A stretch of 64,000 nucleotides of DNA, taken from positions 4,585,501 through 4,649,500 of the forward strand of contig NZ_CP080025.1 of assembly GCF_020463795.1 (NCBI RefSeq), in the 5' to 3' direction. This stretch comes from Echinicola marina (GTDB taxonomy: Bacteria > Bacteroidota > Bacteroidia > Cytophagales > Cyclobacteriaceae). Shown piece by piece: positions 57,041 to 64,000 of this stretch (position 1 is its first letter; the number at the start of each line of letters is the position of its first letter). The notes under the pieces were generated by a model that was given only the letters and a program-made list of their open reading frames with translations, did no database searches and was not told where the DNA came from. Both the position numbers and the translations under genes were made by a program.

Positions 57041-57697
57041 ATGCTCAGCAAAATTCAAATCGCACAACGCATTGCCAAAGAAATCAAAGACGGCCAATAT
57101 ATCAATCTAGGGATTGGCATTCCTACCTTGGTGGCCAATTATATCCCCGATGATCTCGATGTGGTCCTACAATCAGAAAATGGCCTGTTGGGGATTGGCC
57201 CCTTCCCTACCGAAGATAATGTGGATGCCGACCTGATCAATGCCGGTAAGCAGACCATCAGCATGGTGGATGGCTCTGTACTTTTTAGCTCAGCGGAATC
57301 TTTTGGCATGATCCGTGGCGGTCATGTGCACCTGACCATCCTTGGAGCCATGGAAGTTTCCGAAAATGGGGATATTGCCAACTGGAAAATTCCCGGCAAA
57401 ATGGTCAAAGGCATGGGCGGTGCCATGGACTTGGTGGCCTCTGCAGAAAATATCATCGTGGCCATGCAACATTGCAGCAAAGATGGCAAATCCAAACTAT
57501 TGAAAAACTGCAGCCTGCCCATTACAGGCATCAATTGTGTCAAGAAGATCGTCACCGACCTGGCCTACTTGAAGGTACTACCTGAGGGAGGTTTCAAACT
57601 GATGGAGAGGGCTCCCGGAGTGAGCGTAGAAGAAATTCAATCCAAAACAGAGGGTAGATTGGTGGTAGAAGGAGATATTCCCGAGATGGATTTTTGA
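57041..57697 (+). CDS. scoB: 3-oxoacid CoA-transferase subunit B
   Basis: The beta subunit carries the catalytic glutamate that forms the enzyme-CoA thioester: Glu46 in LQSENGLLGIGP. The 218 residues further show NLGIGIPTLVANYIP and MVKGMGGAMDLVASAENII, typical of subunit B. It pairs with the A subunit just upstream and is the last gene of the run before a 500-base gap and mobile DNA. Confidence 0.93.
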   Translation: MLSKIQIAQRIAKEIKDGQYINLGIGIPTLVANYIPDDLDVVLQSENGLLGIGPFPTEDNVDADLINAGKQTISMVDGSVLFSSAESFGMIRGGHVHLTILGAMEVSENGDIANWKIPGKMVKGMGGAMDLVASAENIIVAMQHCSKDGKSKLLKNCSLPITGINCVKKIVTDLAYLKVLPEGGFKLMERAPGVSVEEIQSKTEGRLVVEGDIPEMDF

Positions 57698-58217
57698 AGA
57701 GCTTAGTATAAACAAATAAGACTATCATACCCGCTCAGTCCTATTTGTGAATTTTAATTCTAAGCCCATGTGCCAAATAGTTAAAGTCATTCAACTTGAA
57801 ATATCATTTTTGCGGGCAGGTCGACAAAGCTGCGGGCCAGCGTAGGCCTTGAGGGAAGAAGCTTTAGCTTTGTCTTGATTTTTCTTTGCTTCGTTTCTTT
57901 TCATCTAAGGAAAAGAAATGAAGAGTAAAGTCCTGAAAATAAACTAAATTCCTACAAAAAACACTTTCAATTGTAAATTTTAAAATATCATTTATTTACA
58001 AAATGTTAAACTTTTACAAAGCTTACAACTAGCACAACTAGTTAAATCCTAATACATATATAACTGTGAGGTCATTTAGTTTTCAACTCTGTACAGGCTG
58101 ACACAGCAAGCCATTTTTAGAAGAGGACATTCACTAAGTGATTGATTTTTTTCTGGTTAGCATTGTTAATATTTTATTTTTTAGGATTATGAAAAAATTA
58201 TTTTATCAAACAGCTTT
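57698..58217. other. Long intergenic region before the mobile genes
   Basis: No gene is recognised. The first part holds GCGGGCAGGTCGACAAAGC and a pyrimidine-rich segment, and TTTCTTTTC (57896-57904) pairs with GAAAAGAAA (57911-57919) in a hairpin. From about 57960 on the sequence is very AT-rich. The region includes the likely left boundary of the mobile segment, but I cannot fix an end or target duplication. Confidence 0.4.
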
Positions 58218-59294
58218 TTGAGAAAGAAGCCAATGGTCAAACTGGAATTCCCTTACGATTTTGAACTGAAGGAACTGGTAAAAACCTTTCCCAATTGTGA
58301 ATGGAACAGGCATGAAAAGGCCTGGTGCGTCCCCTACACTGATGATATTCTGGATCGCTTGATCCTATTTTTCAAAGGAAAGGTGTGGTTGGATTATTCC
58401 ACATTTAGAAAAGCCAATTTGCCCAAAACTTTCCCTGAACTCCCTCCATTAGCGCTTGAGATTTTTAAAGAAATAGAAGCATTTCAGGATTGGATGAAAA
58501 ATAAGCGGTACAGTGAAAGTACCGTAAAGACCTACAGGGGTAGTTTGGAAATATTTTTCAGGTTTTTGGAGAACAAGCCTTTAAGCGAGATAAAGAATGA
58601 AGATCTAGAAAAATTCACCAAAGACTACATTATTGACAGACAATACTCGGTATCTTATCAAAGTCAAGTAATCAATGCGATTAAACTATTTTTCAATATT
58701 AAGCAAAACAGAAAACTTGATCCAGAAGTGGTTTCAAGGCCCCGGAAGCCTTCCAAATTACCCAATGTACTGAGTAAAGAAGAAGTTAAAAGGATATTGG
58801 AAGCGCATAAAAACATCAAGCACAGAACCATGCTTTCAATTATATATGCTTGTGGACTTAGAAGAAGTGAAGTGTTGCACTTAAAAATAAGCGATGTAGA
58901 TTCCAAAAGAGGCTTATTGATTGTACGCCAATCTAAAGGAAAGAAAGATAGAGTGGTGCCTTTATCTGACAAGACAATAGCCTTGCTGAGGGAATATTAT
59001 AAATATGAGCGTCCCCAATATTTCTTGTTTGAAGGTAAAAAGCTAAATTCTAAGTACAGTTCAGGTAGCTTGCAGAAAATACTTAAGTCAGCCTTGGGAA
59101 AATCAGGTATAAAAAAGCCAGTCACTTTACATTGGCTTAGACACTCTTTTGCTACCCATCTTTTGGAAAATGGCACCGACTTGCGCTATATTCAGGAAAT
59201 ATTAGGTCACAATAGCAGTAGGACGACAGAAATCTATACACACGTCACTGATAATAGTATCAGGAAGATTAAATCTCCCTTTGATGACCTTTAA
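58218..59294 (+). CDS. Tyrosine recombinase (phage-type integrase) with extra N-terminal domain
   Basis: The 358-residue protein has the catalytic set of tyrosine recombinases: Arg215 in CGLRRSEVL, a Lys in SKGKKDR (about 242), His305 and Arg308 in HWLRHSFATH, His331 in LGHNSS and Tyr340 in IYTHVT. The core-binding SAM-like domain is about residues 85-165. The first 60 residues (FPNCEWNRHEKAWCVPY) form an additional small domain. It could begin instead at the ATG for MVKLEFPY (58233). It is a probable integrase of a genomic island or shufflon-like element; its target is unknown. It is 187 bases before the IS91-type unit. Confidence 0.88.
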   Translation: MRKKPMVKLEFPYDFELKELVKTFPNCEWNRHEKAWCVPYTDDILDRLILFFKGKVWLDYSTFRKANLPKTFPELPPLALEIFKEIEAFQDWMKNKRYSESTVKTYRGSLEIFFRFLENKPLSEIKNEDLEKFTKDYIIDRQYSVSYQSQVINAIKLFFNIKQNRKLDPEVVSRPRKPSKLPNVLSKEEVKRILEAHKNIKHRTMLSIIYACGLRRSEVLHLKISDVDSKRGLLIVRQSKGKKDRVVPLSDKTIALLREYYKYERPQYFLFEGKKLNSKYSSGSLQKILKSALGKSGIKKPVTLHWLRHSFATHLLENGTDLRYIQEILGHNSSRTTEIYTHVTDNSIRKIKSPFDDL

Positions 59295-59481
59295 TAAAAA
59301 TAACCAATGGTATAACAATCCAACAAATAACGGGGGCTTGTTAAACCTTTGGTTTACAGATATACAAGTTGAACAAAACCTCCTACGTCGGTAGTTATTT
59401 AACTTTTAATATTTTAACTGATTTTATATCAGTTGTTTACACTAAATTCATTCCATGTTTTACCATTAAATAAATAGCATC
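59295..59481. other. Spacer between the two recombinase genes
   Basis: The 187 bases contain no gene. The left end of the IS91-type unit probably lies here, since the composition changes from AT-rich to GC-richer by 59510. IS91 elements lack inverted repeats, so the end cannot be read directly. Confidence 0.4.
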
Positions 59482-59507
59482 ATGGAAAAAAAAGCCTTCG
59501 TCAACGG

Positions 59508-60317
59508 ATGTATGAGGAAATGCGGGTCAGGAACTATTCTCCCAGGAGCATCAAGACCTACATCAGCCTGGTATCGACAGTCTCCAAACATTTTGGAAAA
59601 AGTCCCGAACGCATCAGTATAGCTGAGCTAAAAGAATACCTTTTCCAAAAGGTAGAGGTAAACAAAATGTCCCCTTCTGGTGTAAACCAAACCATCAGTG
59701 CGTTCAAAATACTTTTCAAAGATGTCCTGGGCAGAATCTGGGATCCGGTTAGAATCAAGCGGCCCAGGCGACCCAAACTCCTCCCTTCTGTTTTTTCGAA
59801 AGAGGAGATATCCCTTATACTGAACTCCATAAGGAACAGAAAACATTATTGCCTGTTGGCCCTCACCTACGCCTCAGGGCTGAGGCTGAACGAGGTCATC
59901 AACCTGAAGCCCTGTGATATTGACAGTGACAGGATGCAGCTGAAAGTTAGGGGAGGAAAGGGATATAAGGACAGGTATACCCTGTTGCCCAAAAGGCTGT
60001 TGGAAAAGCTCCGGGAATATTACAGGTACTACCGGCCCAAAACCTATCTTTTCGAAGGTCAGACACCGGGCAAACCCTATAGTGAAAAGAGTGCACAGCG
60101 CGTTTTAAAAAAAGCCATGGAACGCGCAGGGATAACAAAGCATGCTTCTTTCCATACCCTTCGCCACTCCTTTGCCACACACCTTCTTGAGCAGGGAACA
60201 AATGTCAGGTTAATCCAGGAGCTGTTGGGCCACAAATCCCTCAGAACCACTACGGTTTACCTACCTGTGACCAACTTGAATCCGGCACTGATCAAAAGTC
60301 CCCTGGACGAGCTGTGA
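59508..60317 (+). CDS. IS91-linked tyrosine recombinase
   Basis: The 269-residue protein has the integrase set Arg126 (SGLRLNEV), a Lys in GGKGYKDR (151-154), His216 and Arg219 (HTLRHSFATH), His242 (LGHKS) and Tyr251 (TVYLPVT). It lacks the extra N-terminal domain of the recombinase upstream, which shares about the same core. The start is in doubt: an ATG at 59482 is followed by eight A and is one frame away. With nine A it would read M-E-K-K-S-L-R-Q-R directly into this protein. Its TGA overlaps the ATG of the transposase. Confidence 0.87.
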   Translation: MYEEMRVRNYSPRSIKTYISLVSTVSKHFGKSPERISIAELKEYLFQKVEVNKMSPSGVNQTISAFKILFKDVLGRIWDPVRIKRPRRPKLLPSVFSKEEISLILNSIRNRKHYCLLALTYASGLRLNEVINLKPCDIDSDRMQLKVRGGKGYKDRYTLLPKRLLEKLREYYRYYRPKTYLFEGQTPGKPYSEKSAQRVLKKAMERAGITKHASFHTLRHSFATHLLEQGTNVRLIQELLGHKSLRTTTVYLPVTNLNPALIKSPLDEL

Positions 60318-61489
60318 TGGACATCCTCAACAAGAGGAATAGTGGGGTAGAACTTTCCGATATCCTGCTGGGGGAGAAAGAATCCTTTCTTTCAGTAAAC
60401 AGCCTGTGTACCTCCCAGTATAAGGCCTATCTGGACATCATTTCCTGCAGGACATCGAAAATGGGTTCCCATACCCTGGCATGTGATAGCTGCGGACATA
60501 CCAAAACGAGCTATAACAGCTGCCGCAACCGTCATTGTCCCAAGTGCCAGTATATCAAACAGCAGGTATGGGTAGAAAAGCTCAGGTGCAGGTTGCTGCC
60601 GGTGAGATACTTTCACGTGGTGTTCACCGTCCCCGACTTTCTCAGGCCGCTTTTTTATGCCAACCAGCGGTATGGTTATAATCTCCTGTTTGAAGCCTCT
60701 TCGGCCGCAGTGAAAAAGGCAGCCCTGAACCCCGCTTTTCTGGGAGCTGAAAGTGGCTGTCTGGCAGTGCTGCATACATGGGGACAGTCCCTGTCCTACC
60801 ATCCACATATCCATATGCTTGTACCCGCAGGAGGACTGGACGTCGATGGGCAGGAGTGGATCGCCGCACATAAAAAGTTCTTTGTTCCGGTGAAAGCACT
60901 GTCAGCTATTTACAGGGGCGTGTTTATGGAAAAACTTATCAGGGCGCTGGAAGAAAACCTTCTCAGGATACCGGAAAAACAGGCAAAACTGTTTTCCGAC
61001 CCAAGGTATCTCAAGCAGGAAGCCTATGTAAAGTTGTGGCATGTCTATATCAAAAAGACGTTCAGGGGGGCAAACCAGGTCGTCAGCTATCTGGGAAGAT
61101 ACACCCACCGGGTGGCCATCAGCAACAGCAGGATCCAATGGACCGACGGGAAAGCGGTCAACTTCAGGTGGAAGGACTACAGGGACAACAGGAACAAGAC
61201 CATGAGCCTCAGCTGCCATGAGTTTGTAAGGAGGTTTATGCAGCACATCCTCCCCACAGGCTTTTACAAGATCAGGTACTACGGGATCATGGCCTCGGCA
61301 AACAGCAGGACCAAAATGGAAACCTGCTTCAGATCGCTGAAAAAGACAAAGTACATCTCCTTCTACCACGGACTGAGCACTTACGAGATACTGGAAGAGG
61401 TTTTGGGCCCGGACCTCTTTCTTTGCCCTTGCTGTAAAAGAGGCAAAATGGTGTTCGGAATCCATTCGGAAAAAGAAAAGGGCCCCTGA
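60317..61489 (+). CDS. IS91 family transposase (Y2, HUH)
   Basis: This 390-residue Rep-like enzyme cuts single-stranded DNA and moves the element by rolling circle. Visible are the zinc-finger-like Cys cluster (Cys56, Cys59, Cys69, Cys74, Cys77 in LACDSC and SCRNRHCPKC), the HUH metal motif HIH (164-166 in YHPHIHML) and the two catalytic tyrosines four apart, YLGRY (258 and 262). ATG at 60317 is used; a GTG at 60314 is also in frame. The frame is complete and looks functional. Confidence 0.93.
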   Translation: MDILNKRNSGVELSDILLGEKESFLSVNSLCTSQYKAYLDIISCRTSKMGSHTLACDSCGHTKTSYNSCRNRHCPKCQYIKQQVWVEKLRCRLLPVRYFHVVFTVPDFLRPLFYANQRYGYNLLFEASSAAVKKAALNPAFLGAESGCLAVLHTWGQSLSYHPHIHMLVPAGGLDVDGQEWIAAHKKFFVPVKALSAIYRGVFMEKLIRALEENLLRIPEKQAKLFSDPRYLKQEAYVKLWHVYIKKTFRGANQVVSYLGRYTHRVAISNSRIQWTDGKAVNFRWKDYRDNRNKTMSLSCHEFVRRFMQHILPTGFYKIRYYGIMASANSRTKMETCFRSLKKTKYISFYHGLSTYEILEEVLGPDLFLCPCCKRGKMVFGIHSEKEKGP

Positions 61490-61914
61490 ACCTTTATAAA
61501 TGGGACGTTCATTGACATCATGAAAAACAGATTGGAGGAAAAGGGTTCCTAGGGAAAAATATGCCCTTTTGCGGGCAAAACTGTCAATCCAACCAGAAGC
61601 TTAAAACTGCAAAGCCCAAGAACCACCTAAAAATTCCCGTCATGAAAAGCCCCATGAAAGACAAATGCCCATAGCACCCCACCGGTTCCGTCCAACTATG
61701 TTTTAACCGCAATCTTGTTAGTCTTAAGAAAATAGTTTATTTTTTTGCCTAGATTACGTTTAAAACACTTTACGTTGTAGGTAATGTTGTCAAGACTCCT
61801 CAATCAATGCCATCGCTACATTAATATCTTCTCAAATTGATTCTTCACCTTTATTTTTTTGTAACAAATTTTGACTCCCCATACTTACTCGGTGTAATCA
61901 TAAAAATTTAAAAA
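61490..61914. other. Intergenic region after the transposase
   Basis: No gene is seen. TGCCC-TTTTGC-GGGCA (61563-61578) can form a short hairpin and may belong to the right end of the IS91-type element. From about 61740 the sequence becomes AT-rich and leads into the TraB/GumN gene. Confidence 0.4.
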
Positions 61915-62775
61915 ATGAAGAATTTAAAACACTTTATCACCGCTTGTATTGTATGCATTGTTACGGTCTCTTTTGGACAAGAAAGCAGTAAATTAGAAAA
62001 TTCCGTTCTTTGGAAGATAGAACACCCAAATTTAGAAAAACCATCATATCTGTTTGGTACTTTACATTTAATGTGCGAAGATGATTTTTTAATGCCCGAA
62101 AAGGTGTTGAAAAGTTTGGAAAGTATTGATGATTTGGTACTGGAAGTAAATCTTTCTGACCCCAAAGAAATGCAGGATCTTCAAAAAGAAATGACCAGTG
62201 CAAGTAAGATTTCGGAAGATTTGACCAAAGAACAATTTGCTAAACTTGACACCTTTATTCAAAAGATTATGGGCGTCCCGTTACAAAATTTTGATGCTTA
62301 TGGTATTTCAACACTTTACAGTATGATGGCGAGCAAGATGTTGCCTTGTACCAAAATCAAAGCTATGGAAACAGAATTAGTTAAGATAGCCACGCAAAAC
62401 AACACTAATATTGTTGCTCTCGAAAAAGTGTCAGAACAATTTAGCTATATTAAAAAAGCGTACTCTCCGTTGGAAAGTTACCGACTTATATTTTTGTTTG
62501 AAGAATATAAAAAGGATTTCAATAACGCTATTGAATCTTATAAAAAGGAAAATATTACAGAAGCAGTCCGTTTAATTGCCCAAGAAAAATATATGAACTC
62601 TAATTCAAAACAATATATGCTAAGCCTTCGGAATGCTAACTGGGTAAATAAAATGCCTGAAATGATGAAAGAAAAAAGCAACCTGTTTGCTGTGGGAACT
62701 GCACATCTAACAGGTAAAAAAGGGCTTATTCAATTATTAAGACAAAAAGGGTATACCGTAACTCCTGTACTGTAA
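61915..62775 (+). CDS. TraB/GumN family protein
   Basis: The 286-residue protein has a signal peptide (MKNLKHFITACIVCIVTVSFG) and the TraB/GumN fold: YLFGTLHLMCEDDFLMPEKV near the start with the conserved GTLH, and at the end FAVGTAHLTGKKGLIQLLRQ. The family contains the pheromone-shutdown protein TraB and xanthan-cluster GumN; a metallopeptidase-like activity has been proposed. The bases are much richer in A and T than in the core genes. It precedes the sigma factor by about ten bases. Confidence 0.85.
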   Translation: MKNLKHFITACIVCIVTVSFGQESSKLENSVLWKIEHPNLEKPSYLFGTLHLMCEDDFLMPEKVLKSLESIDDLVLEVNLSDPKEMQDLQKEMTSASKISEDLTKEQFAKLDTFIQKIMGVPLQNFDAYGISTLYSMMASKMLPCTKIKAMETELVKIATQNNTNIVALEKVSEQFSYIKKAYSPLESYRLIFLFEEYKKDFNNAIESYKKENITEAVRLIAQEKYMNSNSKQYMLSLRNANWVNKMPEMMKEKSNLFAVGTAHLTGKKGLIQLLRQKGYTVTPVL

Positions 62776-62785
62776 AAAAATTATT

Positions 62786-63289
62786 GTGAAGATAACCGAA
62801 AAGGAATTTTTAGATAAAATAAACGCACACAAGGGCATTATATACAAGGTTTCAAGAATGTATTTTGATGAACCTGAAGACCGTGAAGATTTATTTCAGG
62901 AAATAATCTTGCAACTCTGGAAGTCCGTAGATTCCTTTAAAGGCAATAGTCAATTTTCATCTTGGATGTACCGTGTGGCATTAAATACAGCCATTGTGTA
63001 TTATAAAAAGGAGAGAAAAAGAAAAGGCACAACGGCCGATTTAAAAACAGAACCCATAGCACCAAAAGGTTATGATGGTATTAAAGATAAACAACTCGAA
63101 TATTTTTATAAAGCCGTAAAACAATTGGGCAAAATAGACAAAGCATTAATCTTGCTGTATATAGAAGGATATCCCGGAAAAGCAATTGCCGAGACTTTAG
63201 GGCTTTCCGAAGCTAACACAAGAGTTAAAACCAATAGGGTAAAAAAACAATTAAAAGAAATTATTAAAACAGAAGGATATGAATTTTGA
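62786..63289 (+). CDS. ECF-type RNA polymerase sigma factor
   Basis: The 167-residue protein begins with GTG at 62786 (ITEKEFLDKINAHKG) and has sigma region 2 (VSRMYFDEPEDREDLFQEIILQLW, then SSWMYRVALNTAI) and region 4 (ALILLYIEGYPGKAIAETLGLSEANTRVKTNRV). It recruits polymerase to a few promoters, usually in response to an envelope signal. Its stop overlaps the next gene by 11 bases, whose product is a membrane protein in the position of an anti-sigma. Confidence 0.9.
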   Translation: MKITEKEFLDKINAHKGIIYKVSRMYFDEPEDREDLFQEIILQLWKSVDSFKGNSQFSSWMYRVALNTAIVYYKKERKRKGTTADLKTEPIAPKGYDGIKDKQLEYFYKAVKQLGKIDKALILLYIEGYPGKAIAETLGLSEANTRVKTNRVKKQLKEIIKTEGYEF

Positions 63290-63902
63290 AGATATAAAAC
63301 AACAAATGGATAACCAAAATATGGATGACCAAGTAATTCCAAACCACATAAACGAACTAAAGAAAACGCAACTTCCTATTCAAAAAATAAGAAGAAATAT
63401 AAAAACCGAACTCTTAACTCAAATAGTAATTATTCTACTTTTATTTACAATACCTCGTTTTATTGAAATGAATCCAGTTGCAAAAGGAATGTATTTTATC
63501 CTCATCTTTATTACTTCGCTTATTACGATTACCTATTTAATTAAAATGAATGGTTTTATTAAGGAAACCTCAAATTTATCCTTTACTATAAAAGATGTTT
63601 TGGCAACAACTTTATCTGAATTAAAATTGACAATAGAAGTGTACAAAACCGCTGTTATATCAGGAAGTTTATTGCTTCCAGTAGTTGCCTTCATATTGAT
63701 TAAAGGAAGAAATAGCATTGATGAATCTGCCTTTTTAGACATCATAACCTTCAATATTCCTTTTGAAAAAATTATTTTGTACATCATCGGTTATTTAGTG
63801 ATGGCAATAACTATACACATTATAACCAATTGGTGGACAAACATTTTGTACGGAAAATATATAAATGACCTTGAAAATACTTTAGAAAAAATTGAACATT
63901 GA
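63279..63902 (+). CDS. Membrane protein, possible anti-sigma partner
   Basis: The 207-residue protein has a soluble N-terminus (MNFEDIKQQMDNQNMDDQV, about 45 residues) and four hydrophobic segments (about 46-64, 70-90, 123-142 and 162-185). It overlaps the ECF sigma gene by 11 bases, the place where anti-sigma factors are encoded. No zinc anti-sigma HxxxCxxC motif is seen, so the role is inferred from position alone. I do not recognise a named family. Confidence 0.6.
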   Translation: MNFEDIKQQMDNQNMDDQVIPNHINELKKTQLPIQKIRRNIKTELLTQIVIILLLFTIPRFIEMNPVAKGMYFILIFITSLITITYLIKMNGFIKETSNLSFTIKDVLATTLSELKLTIEVYKTAVISGSLLLPVVAFILIKGRNSIDESAFLDIITFNIPFEKIILYIIGYLVMAITIHIITNWWTNILYGKYINDLENTLEKIEH

Positions 63903-64000
63903 GAAAAAACACTACCTACAACAGCGGCTATAAAAAATAGCTACTAAAGGCTTAACCCAAAGTTTTTTGTATTTTTAAAACCAATAAGGCTACCCGGAAA
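63903..64000. other. End of window: hairpin-containing tail
   Basis: GCTAT-AAAAA-ATAGC (63929-63943) is a perfect small hairpin, in a stretch beginning CTACCTACAACAGCGGC. Similar phrases are often found behind accessory genes in this phylum (a recalled impression, not checked). The end of the window cuts the region. Confidence 0.35.

Larger units (their letters stand above)
59482..61489 (+). mobile_element. IS91-type unit: tyrosine recombinase plus Y2 transposase
   Basis: Two overlapping genes with GC-richer composition than the surrounding DNA form a unit known in Bacteroidota: a short tyrosine recombinase followed by an IS91-family HUH transposase. IS91 elements move by rolling-circle replication and end at GTTC or CTTG-type sites without inverted repeats. 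Element ends could not be determined by eye; the coordinates given are only the coding span. Confidence 0.75.

Overview
The window reads as a chromosomal segment of a low-GC Bacteroidota, most likely the Cytophagales/Cyclobacteriaceae (Echinicola, Algoriphagus, Cyclobacterium and relatives). The reasons are the gene families: a 287-residue primary sigma factor without region 1.1, the DUF349 protein, BshB1 of bacillithiol synthesis, DUF3098, ribosomal protein THX, M56 proteins with TonB-C and receptor-plug-like tails, many short lipoproteins and OmpA/PD40 proteins. Most starts lack a Shine-Dalgarno sequence, and one promoter of the Bacteroidota TAnnTTTG type can be seen. The assignment rests on recognition, not on a search.

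Layout. 1-2.3 kb: a cut-off IS1595-type transposase, two DUF4136-like lipoprotein genes (the second broken by an in-frame TAA) and two identical tRNA-Thr genes. 2.5-24.8 kb: mostly minus-strand housekeeping genes: DUF349, algH/yqgE, (pdxH on plus), bshB1, M23 peptidase, trxB, rpoD, pnp, rpsO, an LptF/LptG permease, then thrS-infC-rpmI-rplT, trmH, parC and parE. A tRNA-Met on the plus strand is followed by a small GIY-YIG gene that lies between two copies of the tRNA tail and terminator. 25-40 kb: mixed metabolic and envelope genes: ROK kinase, YkgJ, a CvfB-like S1 protein, 3-hydroxyacyl-CoA dehydrogenase, deoxynucleoside kinase, Hpt protein, S9 peptidase, OmpA/PD40 protein, deoxyhypusine synthase-like protein, Skp-like lipoprotein, histone-deacetylase-like protein. 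40.6-46.1 kb: fatty acyl desaturase, a BlaI/M56 sensor pair, THX and a lipoprotein.

46.6-50.9 kb is a methionine unit: a SAM-I (S-box) riboswitch in front of metY-metX-homoserine dehydrogenase, followed by a VOC protein. 52.8-57.7 kb is a tight plus-strand run: ftsX, DUF3098, uppP, truB, ribF and the two subunits of a 3-oxoacid CoA-transferase. 58.2-61.5 kb is mobile: one long tyrosine recombinase, then an IS91-type unit made of a shorter tyrosine recombinase overlapping a Y2/HUH transposase. 61.9-63.9 kb holds a very AT-rich TraB/GumN - ECF sigma - membrane protein trio that may be acquired cargo.

I found no CRISPR array, rRNA operon, prophage or recognised defence system. The most unusual items are the GIY-YIG cassette at the tRNA-Met tail, the M56 sensor with two TonB-C domains and two receptor-plug-like repeats, the non-AUG start of infC, an A8 tract that separates the IS91-linked recombinase from an upstream ATG, the in-frame stop in a lipoprotein gene, and a 53-residue membrane protein.
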